A DNA stretch of 11,653 bases from an uncultured Eubacteriales bacterium. Its GTDB lineage: Bacteria; Bacillota; Clostridia; Oscillospirales; CAG-272. This document shows, in pieces, positions 1 through 6,611 of the stretch. Made by a program: the position numbers and the translations under genes. Within the stretch, counting starts at the first letter, position 1; each line of letters starts with the position of its first letter. The stretch is from contig URAP01000047.1 in the NCBI GenBank assembly GCA_900545935.1, positions 1 through 11,653 of the forward strand. Reading direction: 5' to 3'. The notes under the pieces were generated by a model. It had not been told where the DNA came from and ran no database searches. It saw nothing but the letters and a program-made list of their open reading frames with translations.

Positions 1-270
1 GGCGTTTCTTTTGGAGCTTTTCTTTGCGCCTGCGCAATCAAAGAAAAGCGGCTAAAGGTTTGATTCATTTAAATTCGCAGTGACGGAAGCGTTTCTTTTT
101 GTTAATTTTTTTAATAACGCCTGCGTTGCTCGCACAAAGAAAAAGCGGCTGAGGTTTTGATTTACCTGAATTCGTAGTGACGGCGGCATTTCTCGCAATC
201 AAAGAAAAGCAACTAAGGCTCTGATTCTCCTGAAAGCGTAGTACCTGAGGCGTATTTTCTTGTTAATACC
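1..270. repeat. Diverged tandem-like intergenic repeats
   Basis: Three related but diverged units are visible. Each has a CAAAGAAAA core followed by a G/A-rich stretch, TTTGATT or CTGATT, and then a GCAGTGACGG or GTAGTGACGG-like block. The cores begin near 39, 135 and 200, so spacing is irregular (96 and 65 bp). A GCGTTTCTTTTT-like block precedes units 1 and 2. In unit 1, CTTTTCTTTG (18-27) and CAAAGAAAAG (39-48) form a 10-bp hairpin. No convincing coding sequence is present. This is probably a dispersed genomic repeat family; its function is unknown. Confidence 0.6.
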
Positions 271-285
271 TGCTTAAACCTATAT

Positions 286-325
286 AAAAAACGCGGCGCG
301 GTGACGAACTGAGTCACCGCGCCGC
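286..325 (-). terminator. Rho-independent terminator of trxB
   Basis: A perfect 13-bp GC-rich stem (arms 293-305 and 313-325, 7-nt loop) is followed on the minus strand by six T (positions 291-286). It lies about 65 bp beyond the trxB stop codon, in the right orientation to end the trxB or nrdD-trxB transcript. Confidence 0.9.
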
Positions 326-388
326 ATTATTTATCAATATGAATATGCTCTGACCGGAAGATCAAAGCGAAGGCTGTTGCCGACTCGT

Positions 389-1339
389 TTAAAGCGTCGT
401 GAGGTATCTGCAAGCCGCGACCGCTGCCACCGCACCGTCGCCTACGGCGGTGGTTATCTGTCTCACCGCCTTTGTACGGCAGTCGCCCGCGACGAAGAGG
501 CCGTTTCCGAGAGAGCAGCTCTCGTCAGCCGAGATATAACCGCGCTCATCGAGCGAGGCAACGTCCGCAAAGCAGTCGTTTTCGGGCTTGAGCCCGACCG
601 CGACAAAGATACCGTCGAGCGGGAGAACATCCCCGTCGACCGCTGCGCAGCCCGTATAGGTCGGCTTCTCGGTACCGGGTGCGAGACGAATCGCGCGAAG
701 CTCGCCGCCGTCCTCTATCAGCTCGCTGACGACGGTTCCGGTGATTATCTCGACATTCGGCGCGGCGGCGAGTATCCCGCAGAGAGCGCTCTCGCCGGTG
801 AGGGTGTCGAGGTTCTGAATAACGTATACCTTTTTGCATATTTCGGAGAGCATAACAGCCTCCTGAAGCGCGGAGTTTCCGCCGCCGATAACTGCAACAG
901 TCATGCCGCGATAGAATGCGCCGTCGCAGACCGCGCAATAGGAAACGCCGGCACCCTCAAGCTCATCCTCGCCTGCGAGACCGAGCGTTCTGTGATGCAC
1001 ACCTGCCGCGATAATAACGCTGCGCGCGCGTACCTTATCGCCTCCCGCGAGCGAAACGGTCCAGAGACCGTTATCGTCACGGTGCAGTGCAGTGACCTCG
1101 TCCTCGACAAGCTCCGCACCGTGCTCCTTTACCTGCGCGACAAGCCGCTCGGCAAAGTCAAGCCCGCTCATCTGTGCGCTGCCGGGATAGTTTTCTATCT
1201 TAGGGGAGTGCGTGACCTGACCGCCCGCGACCTCCTTCTCCGCAATTATAACGCTCTTTTCAGCCCTGCGGCAGTAGAGTGCAGCGGTGAGCCCTGCGGG
1301 GCCAGCACCGACCGTGAAAACGTCATATATCTTGTCCAT
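389..1339 (-). CDS. trxB: TrxB-like pyridine nucleotide-disulfide oxidoreductase (thioredoxin/glutaredoxin reductase family)
   Basis: This 316-residue flavoprotein has the length and architecture of low-molecular-weight thioredoxin reductase. The N-terminal FAD-binding GAGPAG lies at residues 11-16, the redox-active CAVC at 135-138, a second dinucleotide-binding GGGNSA at 152-157 and the C-terminal FAD motif GDCRTK at 285-290. The start is supported by a GGAG Shine-Dalgarno 9 nt upstream. The HRRxxxR motif that selects the NADPH 2'-phosphate in classical TrxB is absent. The equivalent stretch (about 173-184) reads VIQNLDTLTGES, so the electron donor may be NADH or ferredoxin rather than NADPH; that part is inference. 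It lies downstream of nrdD on the same strand, so it may recharge the glutaredoxin-like domain of NrdD as well as general thioredoxins. No clear promoter of its own is visible in the 118-bp gap, which favours partial read-through from nrdD. Confidence 0.88.
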   Translation of the reverse strand: MDKIYDVFTVGAGPAGLTAALYCRRAEKSVIIAEKEVAGGQVTHSPKIENYPGSAQMSGLDFAERLVAQVKEHGAELVEDEVTALHRDDNGLWTVSLAGGDKVRARSVIIAAGVHHRTLGLAGEDELEGAGVSYCAVCDGAFYRGMTVAVIGGGNSALQEAVMLSEICKKVYVIQNLDTLTGESALCGILAAAPNVEIITGTVVSELIEDGGELRAIRLAPGTEKPTYTGCAAVDGDVLPLDGIFVAVGLKPENDCFADVASLDERGYISADESCSLGNGLFVAGDCRTKAVRQITTAVGDGAVAAVAACRYLTTL

Positions 1340-1378
1340 GCTCGATAGCTCCTTGGTTTTGTATTTGTCCGTGAAAAC

Positions 1379-1410
1379 GGGGCTGTTAAAAAGCTCGTTT
1401 TAACAGCCCC
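1379..1410 (-). terminator. Hairpin between nrdD and trxB
   Basis: A perfect 13-bp stem (1379-1391 with 1398-1410, 6-nt loop) is followed on the minus strand by GTTTTC, only a weak T-tract. It could end part of the nrdD transcript and lower trxB expression by attenuation. Its loop-side core recurs in the hairpin at 9190-9221. Confidence 0.6.
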
Positions 1411-1457
1411 TCGGTTTGTTGATTGCATTCCGATCCGTGTCTTTTCAGCATCCCCGA

Positions 1458-3860
1458 TTATGCGTTGACGGTCACACTGTCAATATACTTGATGATGTTG
1501 GACGCGTTAGCGTACTTTTCTATCTCGTCTCCGCGCTTAACGATAAGCGTGGGCGCAAGGCGGATACCGTACTTAGCTGCTTCAGCCTCGTTCTCCTCGC
1601 AGATTATCTTCTTATAGGTGATACCTGCGCGGTCGAGATGCTCTGCCGCACGCTTGCAGTTCGGGCAGGTGCGTGAGGCGAACAGCATAACCTCGACCTG
1701 AGCCTCGGTAGCGTTGCCGCAGTGCGAGCAGCCGCAGCTCTCGTGCTGCTCCTCGCCGTGCTCGATAGGTCCCTGATGGTTCAGATGAGAGGTCTCAATG
1801 TTGTAGACCTTTCTCTCCTTGAACTCCTGTGACTTTCCGTCGTTCCAGTTCTGAACGGGGCGGTAGTAGCCCGTAATACGGCTGTATACCTCGGTCTTTG
1901 CTCCGCAGTCGTCGCACTTGTAGTGCTCGCCGGGGATGTAACCGTGATTCTTGCAGATGGAGTAGGTCGGGCTGAGGGTGTAGTACGGCAGCTTATAGTT
2001 CTCGGCGATCTTGCGAACGAGGTTTGCAGCCGACTTCCATGACGGGAGCTTCTCGCCGAGGAATGCATGGAATACCGTGCCCGATGTATACAGGGTCTGG
2101 AGCTCATCCTGAATGTCGAGCGCCTCGAAGATATCCTCGGTGAAGCCGACAGGCAGGTGAGAGGAATTGGTGTAGTAGGGGGTGTTGCCCTTCTCGGTAG
2201 CGGTGATGATGTCGGGATAGCGCTCTACATCGTGCTTTGCGAGGCGGTAGGAGGTAGACTCCGCGGGGGTCGCCTCGAGGTTGTAGAGGTCACCGTACAT
2301 CTCCTGATAGTCGGAGAGGCGGTCGCGCATATGGGTGAGCACCTGCTTGGTGAACTCCTGCGCGCGGCGGTCGGTCATGTCGCAGCGCAGCCAGTTTGCG
2401 TTGAGGCATGCCTCGTTCATTCCGACGAGACCGATGGTGGAGAAGTGGTTATCAAGCGTTCCGAGATAGTGCTTGGTGTACGGATAGAGCCCCTCGTCGA
2501 GCAGACGGGAGATAACGGTACGCTTTGTCTTGAGCGAGCGCGCGGAAATGTCCATGAGGTGGTCAAGACGTGCGTAGAAATCGTGCTCGTCGCTTGCGAG
2601 ATATGCTATTCTCGGCATATTGATGGTGACAACGCCGATAGAACCGGTCGATTCGCCGCTTCCGAAGAAGCCGCCGGATTTCTTTCTCAGCTCGCGCAGG
2701 TCGAGGCGGAGACGGCAGCACATGCTGCGGACGTCGCTCGGTTCCATGTCGCTGTTGACGTAGTTGGAGAAATAAGGTGTGCCATACTTCGAGGTCATCT
2801 CGAAGAGCAGGCGGTTGTTCTCGGTTTCCGACCAGTCGAAATCACGTGTGATGGAGTAGGTGGGTATCGGATACTGGAAGCCTCTGCCGTTGGCATCGCC
2901 GTCGATCATTATCTCGATGAACGCCTTGTTTACCATGTCCATCTCGGGCTTGCAGTCCTTATACTTGAACGGCATCTCCTTGCCGCCTACGATAGCGGGC
3001 AGCTCTGCGAGGTCGTCCGGAACGGTCCAGTCGAGGGTGATGTTTGAGAAGGGTGCCTGCGTGCCCCAGCGCGAGGGAGTGTTTACGCCGTAGATGAACG
3101 ACTCAACGCACTTCTTGACCTGATCGTAGGAGAGATTGTCCGCCTTTACGAACGGTGCAAGGTAGGTATCGAAGGACGAGAACGCCTGTGCGCCCGCCCA
3201 CTCGTTCTGCATGATGCCGAGAAAGTTTACCATCTGATTGCAGAGCGTTGCAAGGTGCTTTGCGGGGGAGGAGGTTATCTTTCCGGGAATGCCGCCCAGA
3301 CCCTCCTTGATGAGCTGCTTCAGCGACCATCCGGCGCAGTAGCCGGTCAGCATCGAGAGGTCGTGGAGGTGGATGTCCGCATTTTTATGCGCTGCGGCTA
3401 TCTCCTCGTCGTATATCTCGCTCAGCCAGTAGTTGGCGGTGATGGCGCCGGAGTTTGAGAGGATGAGTCCGCCGACCGAGTAGGTGACGGTGGAATTCTC
3501 CTTTACGCGCCAGTCGTGCGCATGCATGTACTTGTCTACGGTGTCCTTGTAGTCGAGCAGAGTGGACTTCATGTTGCGGATCTTTTCTCTCTGCTTGCGG
3601 TAGAGGATGTAGCACTTTGCAACGTCCGCATAGCCCGCCTGGACGAGCACATCCTCGACGCTGTCCTGTATCGCCTCGACCGATATCTTTCCGTCCTTTA
3701 TCTTGGGCTCATAGTCTGCCGTTACCTTCAGTGCGAGAAGGTCTATGATGTTGTCGTTGTACTGCTTTTCGAGTGCGTCGAACGCCTTCCTGATTGCCGA
3801 GCTGATCTTGGAGAGGTCGAAATTTACGACTCCGCCGTCACGCTTGATGACCTGATACAT
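1458..3860 (-). CDS. nrdD: Anaerobic (class III) ribonucleoside-triphosphate reductase with fused C-terminal glutaredoxin-like domain
   Basis: This 800-residue glycyl-radical enzyme reduces ribonucleotides to deoxyribonucleotides under anoxia. An N-terminal ATP-cone (about 1-92) is the allosteric site. The 10-stranded barrel carries an MCCRL motif with Cys381/Cys382, one of which probably forms the thiyl radical. The Zn-site ligands are likely C636, H639, C649 and C652. The glycyl-radical loop is RITGY with Gly664. After a His/Cys-rich linker (CGCSHC, 709-714), residues 719-800 form a glutaredoxin/NrdH-like domain with CPNC at 732-735 and a cis-Pro motif APT near 769-771. Many NrdD proteins have no such domain. 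It probably delivers electrons to the active site, fitting the neighbouring TrxB, whereas Escherichia coli-type NrdD uses formate. The start has an AAAGGGAAAG Shine-Dalgarno. The activase gene nrdG is not adjacent. Two NrdR-type boxes upstream suggest repression by NrdR. Confidence 0.95.
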   Translation of the reverse strand: MYQVIKRDGGVVNFDLSKISSAIRKAFDALEKQYNDNIIDLLALKVTADYEPKIKDGKISVEAIQDSVEDVLVQAGYADVAKCYILYRKQREKIRNMKSTLLDYKDTVDKYMHAHDWRVKENSTVTYSVGGLILSNSGAITANYWLSEIYDEEIAAAHKNADIHLHDLSMLTGYCAGWSLKQLIKEGLGGIPGKITSSPAKHLATLCNQMVNFLGIMQNEWAGAQAFSSFDTYLAPFVKADNLSYDQVKKCVESFIYGVNTPSRWGTQAPFSNITLDWTVPDDLAELPAIVGGKEMPFKYKDCKPEMDMVNKAFIEIMIDGDANGRGFQYPIPTYSITRDFDWSETENNRLLFEMTSKYGTPYFSNYVNSDMEPSDVRSMCCRLRLDLRELRKKSGGFFGSGESTGSIGVVTINMPRIAYLASDEHDFYARLDHLMDISARSLKTKRTVISRLLDEGLYPYTKHYLGTLDNHFSTIGLVGMNEACLNANWLRCDMTDRRAQEFTKQVLTHMRDRLSDYQEMYGDLYNLEATPAESTSYRLAKHDVERYPDIITATEKGNTPYYTNSSHLPVGFTEDIFEALDIQDELQTLYTSGTVFHAFLGEKLPSWKSAANLVRKIAENYKLPYYTLSPTYSICKNHGYIPGEHYKCDDCGAKTEVYSRITGYYRPVQNWNDGKSQEFKERKVYNIETSHLNHQGPIEHGEEQHESCGCSHCGNATEAQVEVMLFASRTCPNCKRAAEHLDRAGITYKKIICEENEAEAAKYGIRLAPTLIVKRGDEIEKYANASNIIKYIDSVTVNA

Positions 3861-3898
3861 TTTATTCTTTCCCTTTCATATAAAGATGATATATTATT

Positions 3899-3942
3899 CG
3901 TCGGCTGCCGCCATGCGCCACCTCGCGCCGCGTCGGCTGCCG
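3899..3942. repeat. 12-bp direct repeat in nrdD leader
   Basis: CGTCGGCTGCCG occurs at 3899-3910 and again at 3931-3942. The two copies flank a GC-rich stretch able to form a short hairpin. The pair lies in the nrdD 5' untranslated region, between the predicted promoter and the Shine-Dalgarno. Confidence 0.6.
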
Positions 3943-3961
3943 AATTTACCTGACGACTCAT

Positions 3962-3990
3962 ATTGTATCATACAACAGGGGTGTTGTCAA
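3962..3990 (-). promoter_or_regulatory. Sigma-A promoter of nrdD
   Basis: On the minus strand a consensus -35 TTGACA (3990-3985) and a -10 TACAAT (3967-3962) are separated by exactly 17 bp. Transcription should start near 3955, giving a leader of about 95 nt before the nrdD start codon. Confidence 0.85.
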
Positions 3991-3997
3991 GGGGAAA

Positions 3998-4013
3998 ACA
4001 CAATATCTTGTGC
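3998..4013. promoter_or_regulatory. NrdR box 1
   Basis: ACACAATATCTTGTGC closely matches the known NrdR operator pattern, a palindrome of the form ACACwATATnTwGTGT. It lies 7 bp upstream of the nrdD -35 element. NrdR is the nucleotide-sensing repressor of ribonucleotide reductase genes in most bacteria. Confidence 0.85.
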
Positions 4014-4029
4014 CGAAATTATTTTATTG

Positions 4030-4045
4030 TCACAATATCTTGTGT
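4030..4045. promoter_or_regulatory. NrdR box 2
   Basis: TCACAATATCTTGTGT is the second copy, offset from box 1 by 32 bp, about three helical turns. Paired boxes on one DNA face are the usual arrangement for cooperative NrdR binding. Confidence 0.85.
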
Positions 4046-4090
4046 TTGCATGGCTGCACCCGGGATATGCCGATAATCGCGCCGCAGGCG

Positions 4091-4119
4091 GCATATAAGC
4101 CCGTGCAGGGGCATAGAAT
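4091..4119 (+). promoter_or_regulatory. Sigma-E-type promoter of the spoIIIA operon
   Basis: GCATATA (4091-4097) and CATAGAAT (4112-4119), separated by 14 bp, resemble the mother-cell sigma-E -35 and -10 elements. The expected start is near 4126, about 48 nt before spoIIIAA. Sigma-E control of spoIIIA is established in Bacillus and Clostridia; its use here is inferred from the match and the position. Confidence 0.72.
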
Positions 4120-4173
4120 GGGGGTGTAGAGAGATAAAAAGGGCTCGGACGGAAAACGACGAGGGAGGGGCAA

Positions 4174-5391
4174 ATGAGCACGCTCGGAGACATGCTGAAA
4201 TATCTGCCGCCGCGTCTTGCGGAGGCAATAGCGGAGGAATGCGGGAGGCTCGGTGCCGACGACGGCGCGGGGGCGGGGCAGCACTGCTTTGTTACCGAGC
4301 TGCGTCTGCGGCGTGAGCTGCCGTGTTCGCTTACGCTCTCGGACGGACGAAATATCCCGCTGCCGATATCGGCGCGGCGAAGCGAACTGTCTGCGGTGCT
4401 TGCGCGCATGACAGAGAATTCGCTGCATACGCACGCGGCTGCGCTCCGTCAGGGCTATATCCGTCTGCCGGACGGCTCGCGCGTCGGTGTGTGCGGCAGG
4501 GCGGCAGAGCGCTCGCAGTCCGGCTCGGCGTTCGGCATCGGCGAGATAAATTCGATGTGCATTCGCATCTCGCATCCGGTCTGCGGCGTGTCGGACGGGA
4601 TATACGAGCATCTGCGGTCGCGGCGCTTTGAGGGCGGTGTGCTGTTTTACGGACCGCCTGCCAGCGGTAAGACCACGCTGCTGCGCGAGCTTGCATTTCG
4701 TGCTGCATCGGGTTCACAGCCGATGCGGGTAGCTCTTATTGACAGTCGAGGCGAGCTCGGGTGCATATGTGACAGCGGCGGATCGCTCGGAGAAACGTGC
4801 GGCAGCCGCGCTGCATCGTCCTCCGTACCGTTCGGCGCGCTGATCGACCGCTATGACGGATATTCAAAGGCGGATGGGATAGCGCAGGCGACGCGCGTCC
4901 TCTCTCCGGAGCTTATAGTATGCGACGAGATAGGCGGCGAGGAGGAAGTGCGGGCGATACTCGAGACACAGAATACCGGAGTCCCGCTGCTTGCATCGGC
5001 GCATGCACCGTCATATGAGGCGCTGCTCCGCCGGCCTCATATACGCGAGCTGATAGAGAATGCCGTGTTTTCCGAGTGCGTCGGCGTATGCCGTGACGAT
5101 TCCGCGCCCGGCGGGCTGCGTTTTACCGTGACCGATTGTACGGGCGCGCGGACGGATAAAAGAACGGGCATAAGAACGGATCGCCCGGAGACGTATGATA
5201 TCGGAAATGCAGACATAAATATAAAAAGCCCCGCGGCTCGTGACGATACACAGCCGGGTGCGAGAGACGGGGCGAAAAATACCGACTGCACGCCTGAGGC
5301 GCGGCGGGAGAGGACGGTGCGCGGAGGCTTCGGCATGCCCTCCTCCGGAGGCGTACATATATCGGGTGCGCCGCGCCGCAGGGTGAGATAA
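4174..5391 (+). CDS. spoIIIAA: Stage III sporulation protein AA, ATPase
   Basis: This is the cytoplasmic motor of the SpoIIIA-SpoIIQ feeding channel between mother cell and forespore, related to type II/IV secretion ATPases. Walker A GPPASGKT is at residues 160-167 and the Walker B stretch ELIVCDEI at 246-253. The N-terminal 150 residues contain the conserved GYIRLPDGSRVGVCGRA region. The start follows a GGGAGGGG Shine-Dalgarno. The protein is 405 residues long, whereas family members are usually about 300-330. The extra length is a tail from about residue 327, rich in Arg, Asp, Gly, Thr and Ala and without recognisable domains. The stop codon is one base from the spoIIIAB start, so translation is probably coupled. 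Confidence 0.93.
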   Translation: MSTLGDMLKYLPPRLAEAIAEECGRLGADDGAGAGQHCFVTELRLRRELPCSLTLSDGRNIPLPISARRSELSAVLARMTENSLHTHAAALRQGYIRLPDGSRVGVCGRAAERSQSGSAFGIGEINSMCIRISHPVCGVSDGIYEHLRSRRFEGGVLFYGPPASGKTTLLRELAFRAASGSQPMRVALIDSRGELGCICDSGGSLGETCGSRAASSSVPFGALIDRYDGYSKADGIAQATRVLSPELIVCDEIGGEEEVRAILETQNTGVPLLASAHAPSYEALLRRPHIRELIENAVFSECVGVCRDDSAPGGLRFTVTDCTGARTDKRTGIRTDRPETYDIGNADINIKSPAARDDTQPGARDGAKNTDCTPEARRERTVRGGFGMPSSGGVHISGAPRRRVR

Positions 5392-5392
5392 T

Positions 5393-5896
5393 ATGGGCGG
5401 CATAGTAAGACCCGTGCTGCTTCTCGTGCTTTTTGTCAGCTCGGTTATGCTCGGCTCGTATCTTGCGGCAGAGGACAGACGGCGGGTCGAGGCTCTGTCG
5501 GAGCTTGGACGGCTCATCGCATATATACGCGTTTCCGTAGGGTATTACGGTGCTCCGATGGCGCAGATATTCGACTCGTTCCGCTCGGCGGAGCTTGAAC
5601 GCATCGGATTTCTTCCGCGTCTTACGAATTGGAGCGAGAGCTCGGGCGTATTTTCGGAGGCGCTGCGCTGCTGCGCGCGTCAGCTCGGACTCGGGGAGCT
5701 TACGGAGGCTCTTATCCCGTTCGGCGACGGGCTCGGCGGGCTGCTGCCGGAGGAGCAGACAGAGGCATGCCTCTGCGCGGAGGCGCTTATCGCGGAGGAG
5801 CTCGGAAGACGGCGCGGAGAACTGCCGGGTCGTATGAAGCTGCACCGCTCGGTTTGCACCGCACTCGGAATGATGGCGGTGCTGCTGCTCATATAG
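5393..5896 (+). CDS. spoIIIAB: Stage III sporulation protein AB
   Basis: The 167 residues match the usual length of SpoIIIAB. There is an N-terminal membrane segment (about 5-25), a soluble helical domain resembling type II secretion GspF proteins, and a C-terminal hydrophobic segment (about 152-167). Family-like stretches are the LGSYLA following the first segment, the LGRLIAYIRVSVGYY helix and a late ALGMMAVLLLI membrane end. It is thought to work with the ATPase SpoIIIAA at the mother-cell membrane surrounding the forespore. It begins one base after the spoIIIAA stop, with GGTGA inside the spoIIIAA end as a modest ribosome-binding site. Confidence 0.9.
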   Translation: MGGIVRPVLLLVLFVSSVMLGSYLAAEDRRRVEALSELGRLIAYIRVSVGYYGAPMAQIFDSFRSAELERIGFLPRLTNWSESSGVFSEALRCCARQLGLGELTEALIPFGDGLGGLLPEEQTEACLCAEALIAEELGRRRGELPGRMKLHRSVCTALGMMAVLLLI

Positions 5897-5897
5897 C

Positions 5898-5919
5898 GTG
5901 CGCATAGTTATGCTCGCAC
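5898..5919 (+). other. Hairpin in spoIIIAB-spoIIIAC gap
   Basis: GTGCG/CGCAC and CAT/ATG pair around a short loop with a 2-nt bulge, directly after the spoIIIAB stop. No T-tract follows, so it is unlikely to be a full terminator. It could stabilise or punctuate the mRNA. Confidence 0.4.
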
Positions 5920-5969
5920 CGTATTTCGCGGCTGCAGCTTATATATAAATAAGGAAGAGAGGTTGACCT

Positions 5970-6164
5970 ATGGATACCGGACTTATACTCCGTGTCGCGG
6001 GTGTCGGTCTGCTCGTCAGTGTTCTGTATCAGGTGCTGAGCAAGACAGGACGCGACGAGATGGCTATGCTCGTGTCGGTTACGGGGGTGGTTATAGTGCT
6101 TGTTATGCTTGTTGATGAGATCGGCGCGCTGCTCGGGAATATCCGTTCGCTTTTCGGGATCTGA
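5970..6164 (+). CDS. spoIIIAC: Stage III sporulation protein AC
   Basis: A 64-residue, two-helix membrane protein of typical family size. The membrane segments are at about 5-23 and 32-50, joined by the conserved SKTGRDEMA loop, and the second helix ends in the family-like LVDEIGALL. A purine-rich AAGGAAGAGAGG Shine-Dalgarno precedes the ATG. It is one of the small polytopic components of the SpoIIIA channel, homologous to the N-terminal part of SpoIIIAD. Confidence 0.92.
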   Translation: MDTGLILRVAGVGLLVSVLYQVLSKTGRDEMAMLVSVTGVVIVLVMLVDEIGALLGNIRSLFGI

Positions 6165-6188
6165 CCGGCAGCACGGTCGTAAAAAGTA

Positions 6189-6611
6189 ATGATTATGAAA
6201 GTACGGCATACCAATATGGAAGAAATGATAAGGCTTATCGGCGCTGCGATGGTCGCCGTAATGCTTACCGTATCTCTGCGTGCTCTCGCGCCCGATATAT
6301 CGGCGCTGATAGGTGCGGCGGCGGGGGTGCTGCTGCTCGGCTACGCGGTGTATATACTTTCTCCGGCGCTCGGCGAGCTGCGAGAGCTTGCGGGTGAGGA
6401 GTGGCAGCGCTGGCTCACTCCGGTGCTGCGCTCGCTCGGCATAGCGGTCGTAGCGGGCTGCGGAGCCGATGTCTGCCGCGACCTCGGACAAGATTCGGTC
6501 GCGTCGGGCATAGAGCTTGCGGGAAAGGCGGAGATAATGCTCGTCTGCCTGCCGCTTATAACAGAGCTGCTCTCGCTTGCCCGCTCGCTGTTTGTGGGGC
6601 AGACGGGATGA
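6189..6611 (+). CDS. spoIIIAD: Stage III sporulation protein AD
   Basis: Polytopic membrane protein of the SpoIIIA complex, 140 residues from this start. Hydrophobic segments run from about 14-30, 36-58 and 80-93 plus a C-terminal one near 117-135. The C-terminal block with ASGIELAGKAEIMLVCLPL is characteristic of the family. The family is usually near 128 residues and the first ATG lacks a clear Shine-Dalgarno. An internal start at 6216 or 6225 would give 131 or 128 residues and may be the true one. Its TGA overlaps the spoIIIAE ATG (ATGA at 6608), indicating translational coupling. Confidence 0.88.
   Translation: MIMKVRHTNMEEMIRLIGAAMVAVMLTVSLRALAPDISALIGAAAGVLLLGYAVYILSPALGELRELAGEEWQRWLTPVLRSLGIAVVAGCGADVCRDLGQDSVASGIELAGKAEIMLVCLPLITELLSLARSLFVGQTG

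Noticed and set aside
1..270. Possible CRISPR array
   Set aside because: The units are too diverged, unevenly spaced and too few, and there are no spacer-like segments or cas genes.
377..1348. Long plus-strand frame opposite trxB (323 codons)
   Set aside because: It mirrors trxB over nearly its whole length, has no recognisable motifs, and is explained by GC-rich codon use on the opposite strand.
2067..3047. Long plus-strand frame opposite nrdD (326 codons)
   Set aside because: It lies wholly antisense to well-conserved NrdD sequence, and the translation resembles no family.
6401..6607. Longer N-terminus for spoIIIAE
   Set aside because: The extension lies inside spoIIIAD in another frame, while the ATG at 6608 overlaps the spoIIIAD stop and starts a proper signal peptide.
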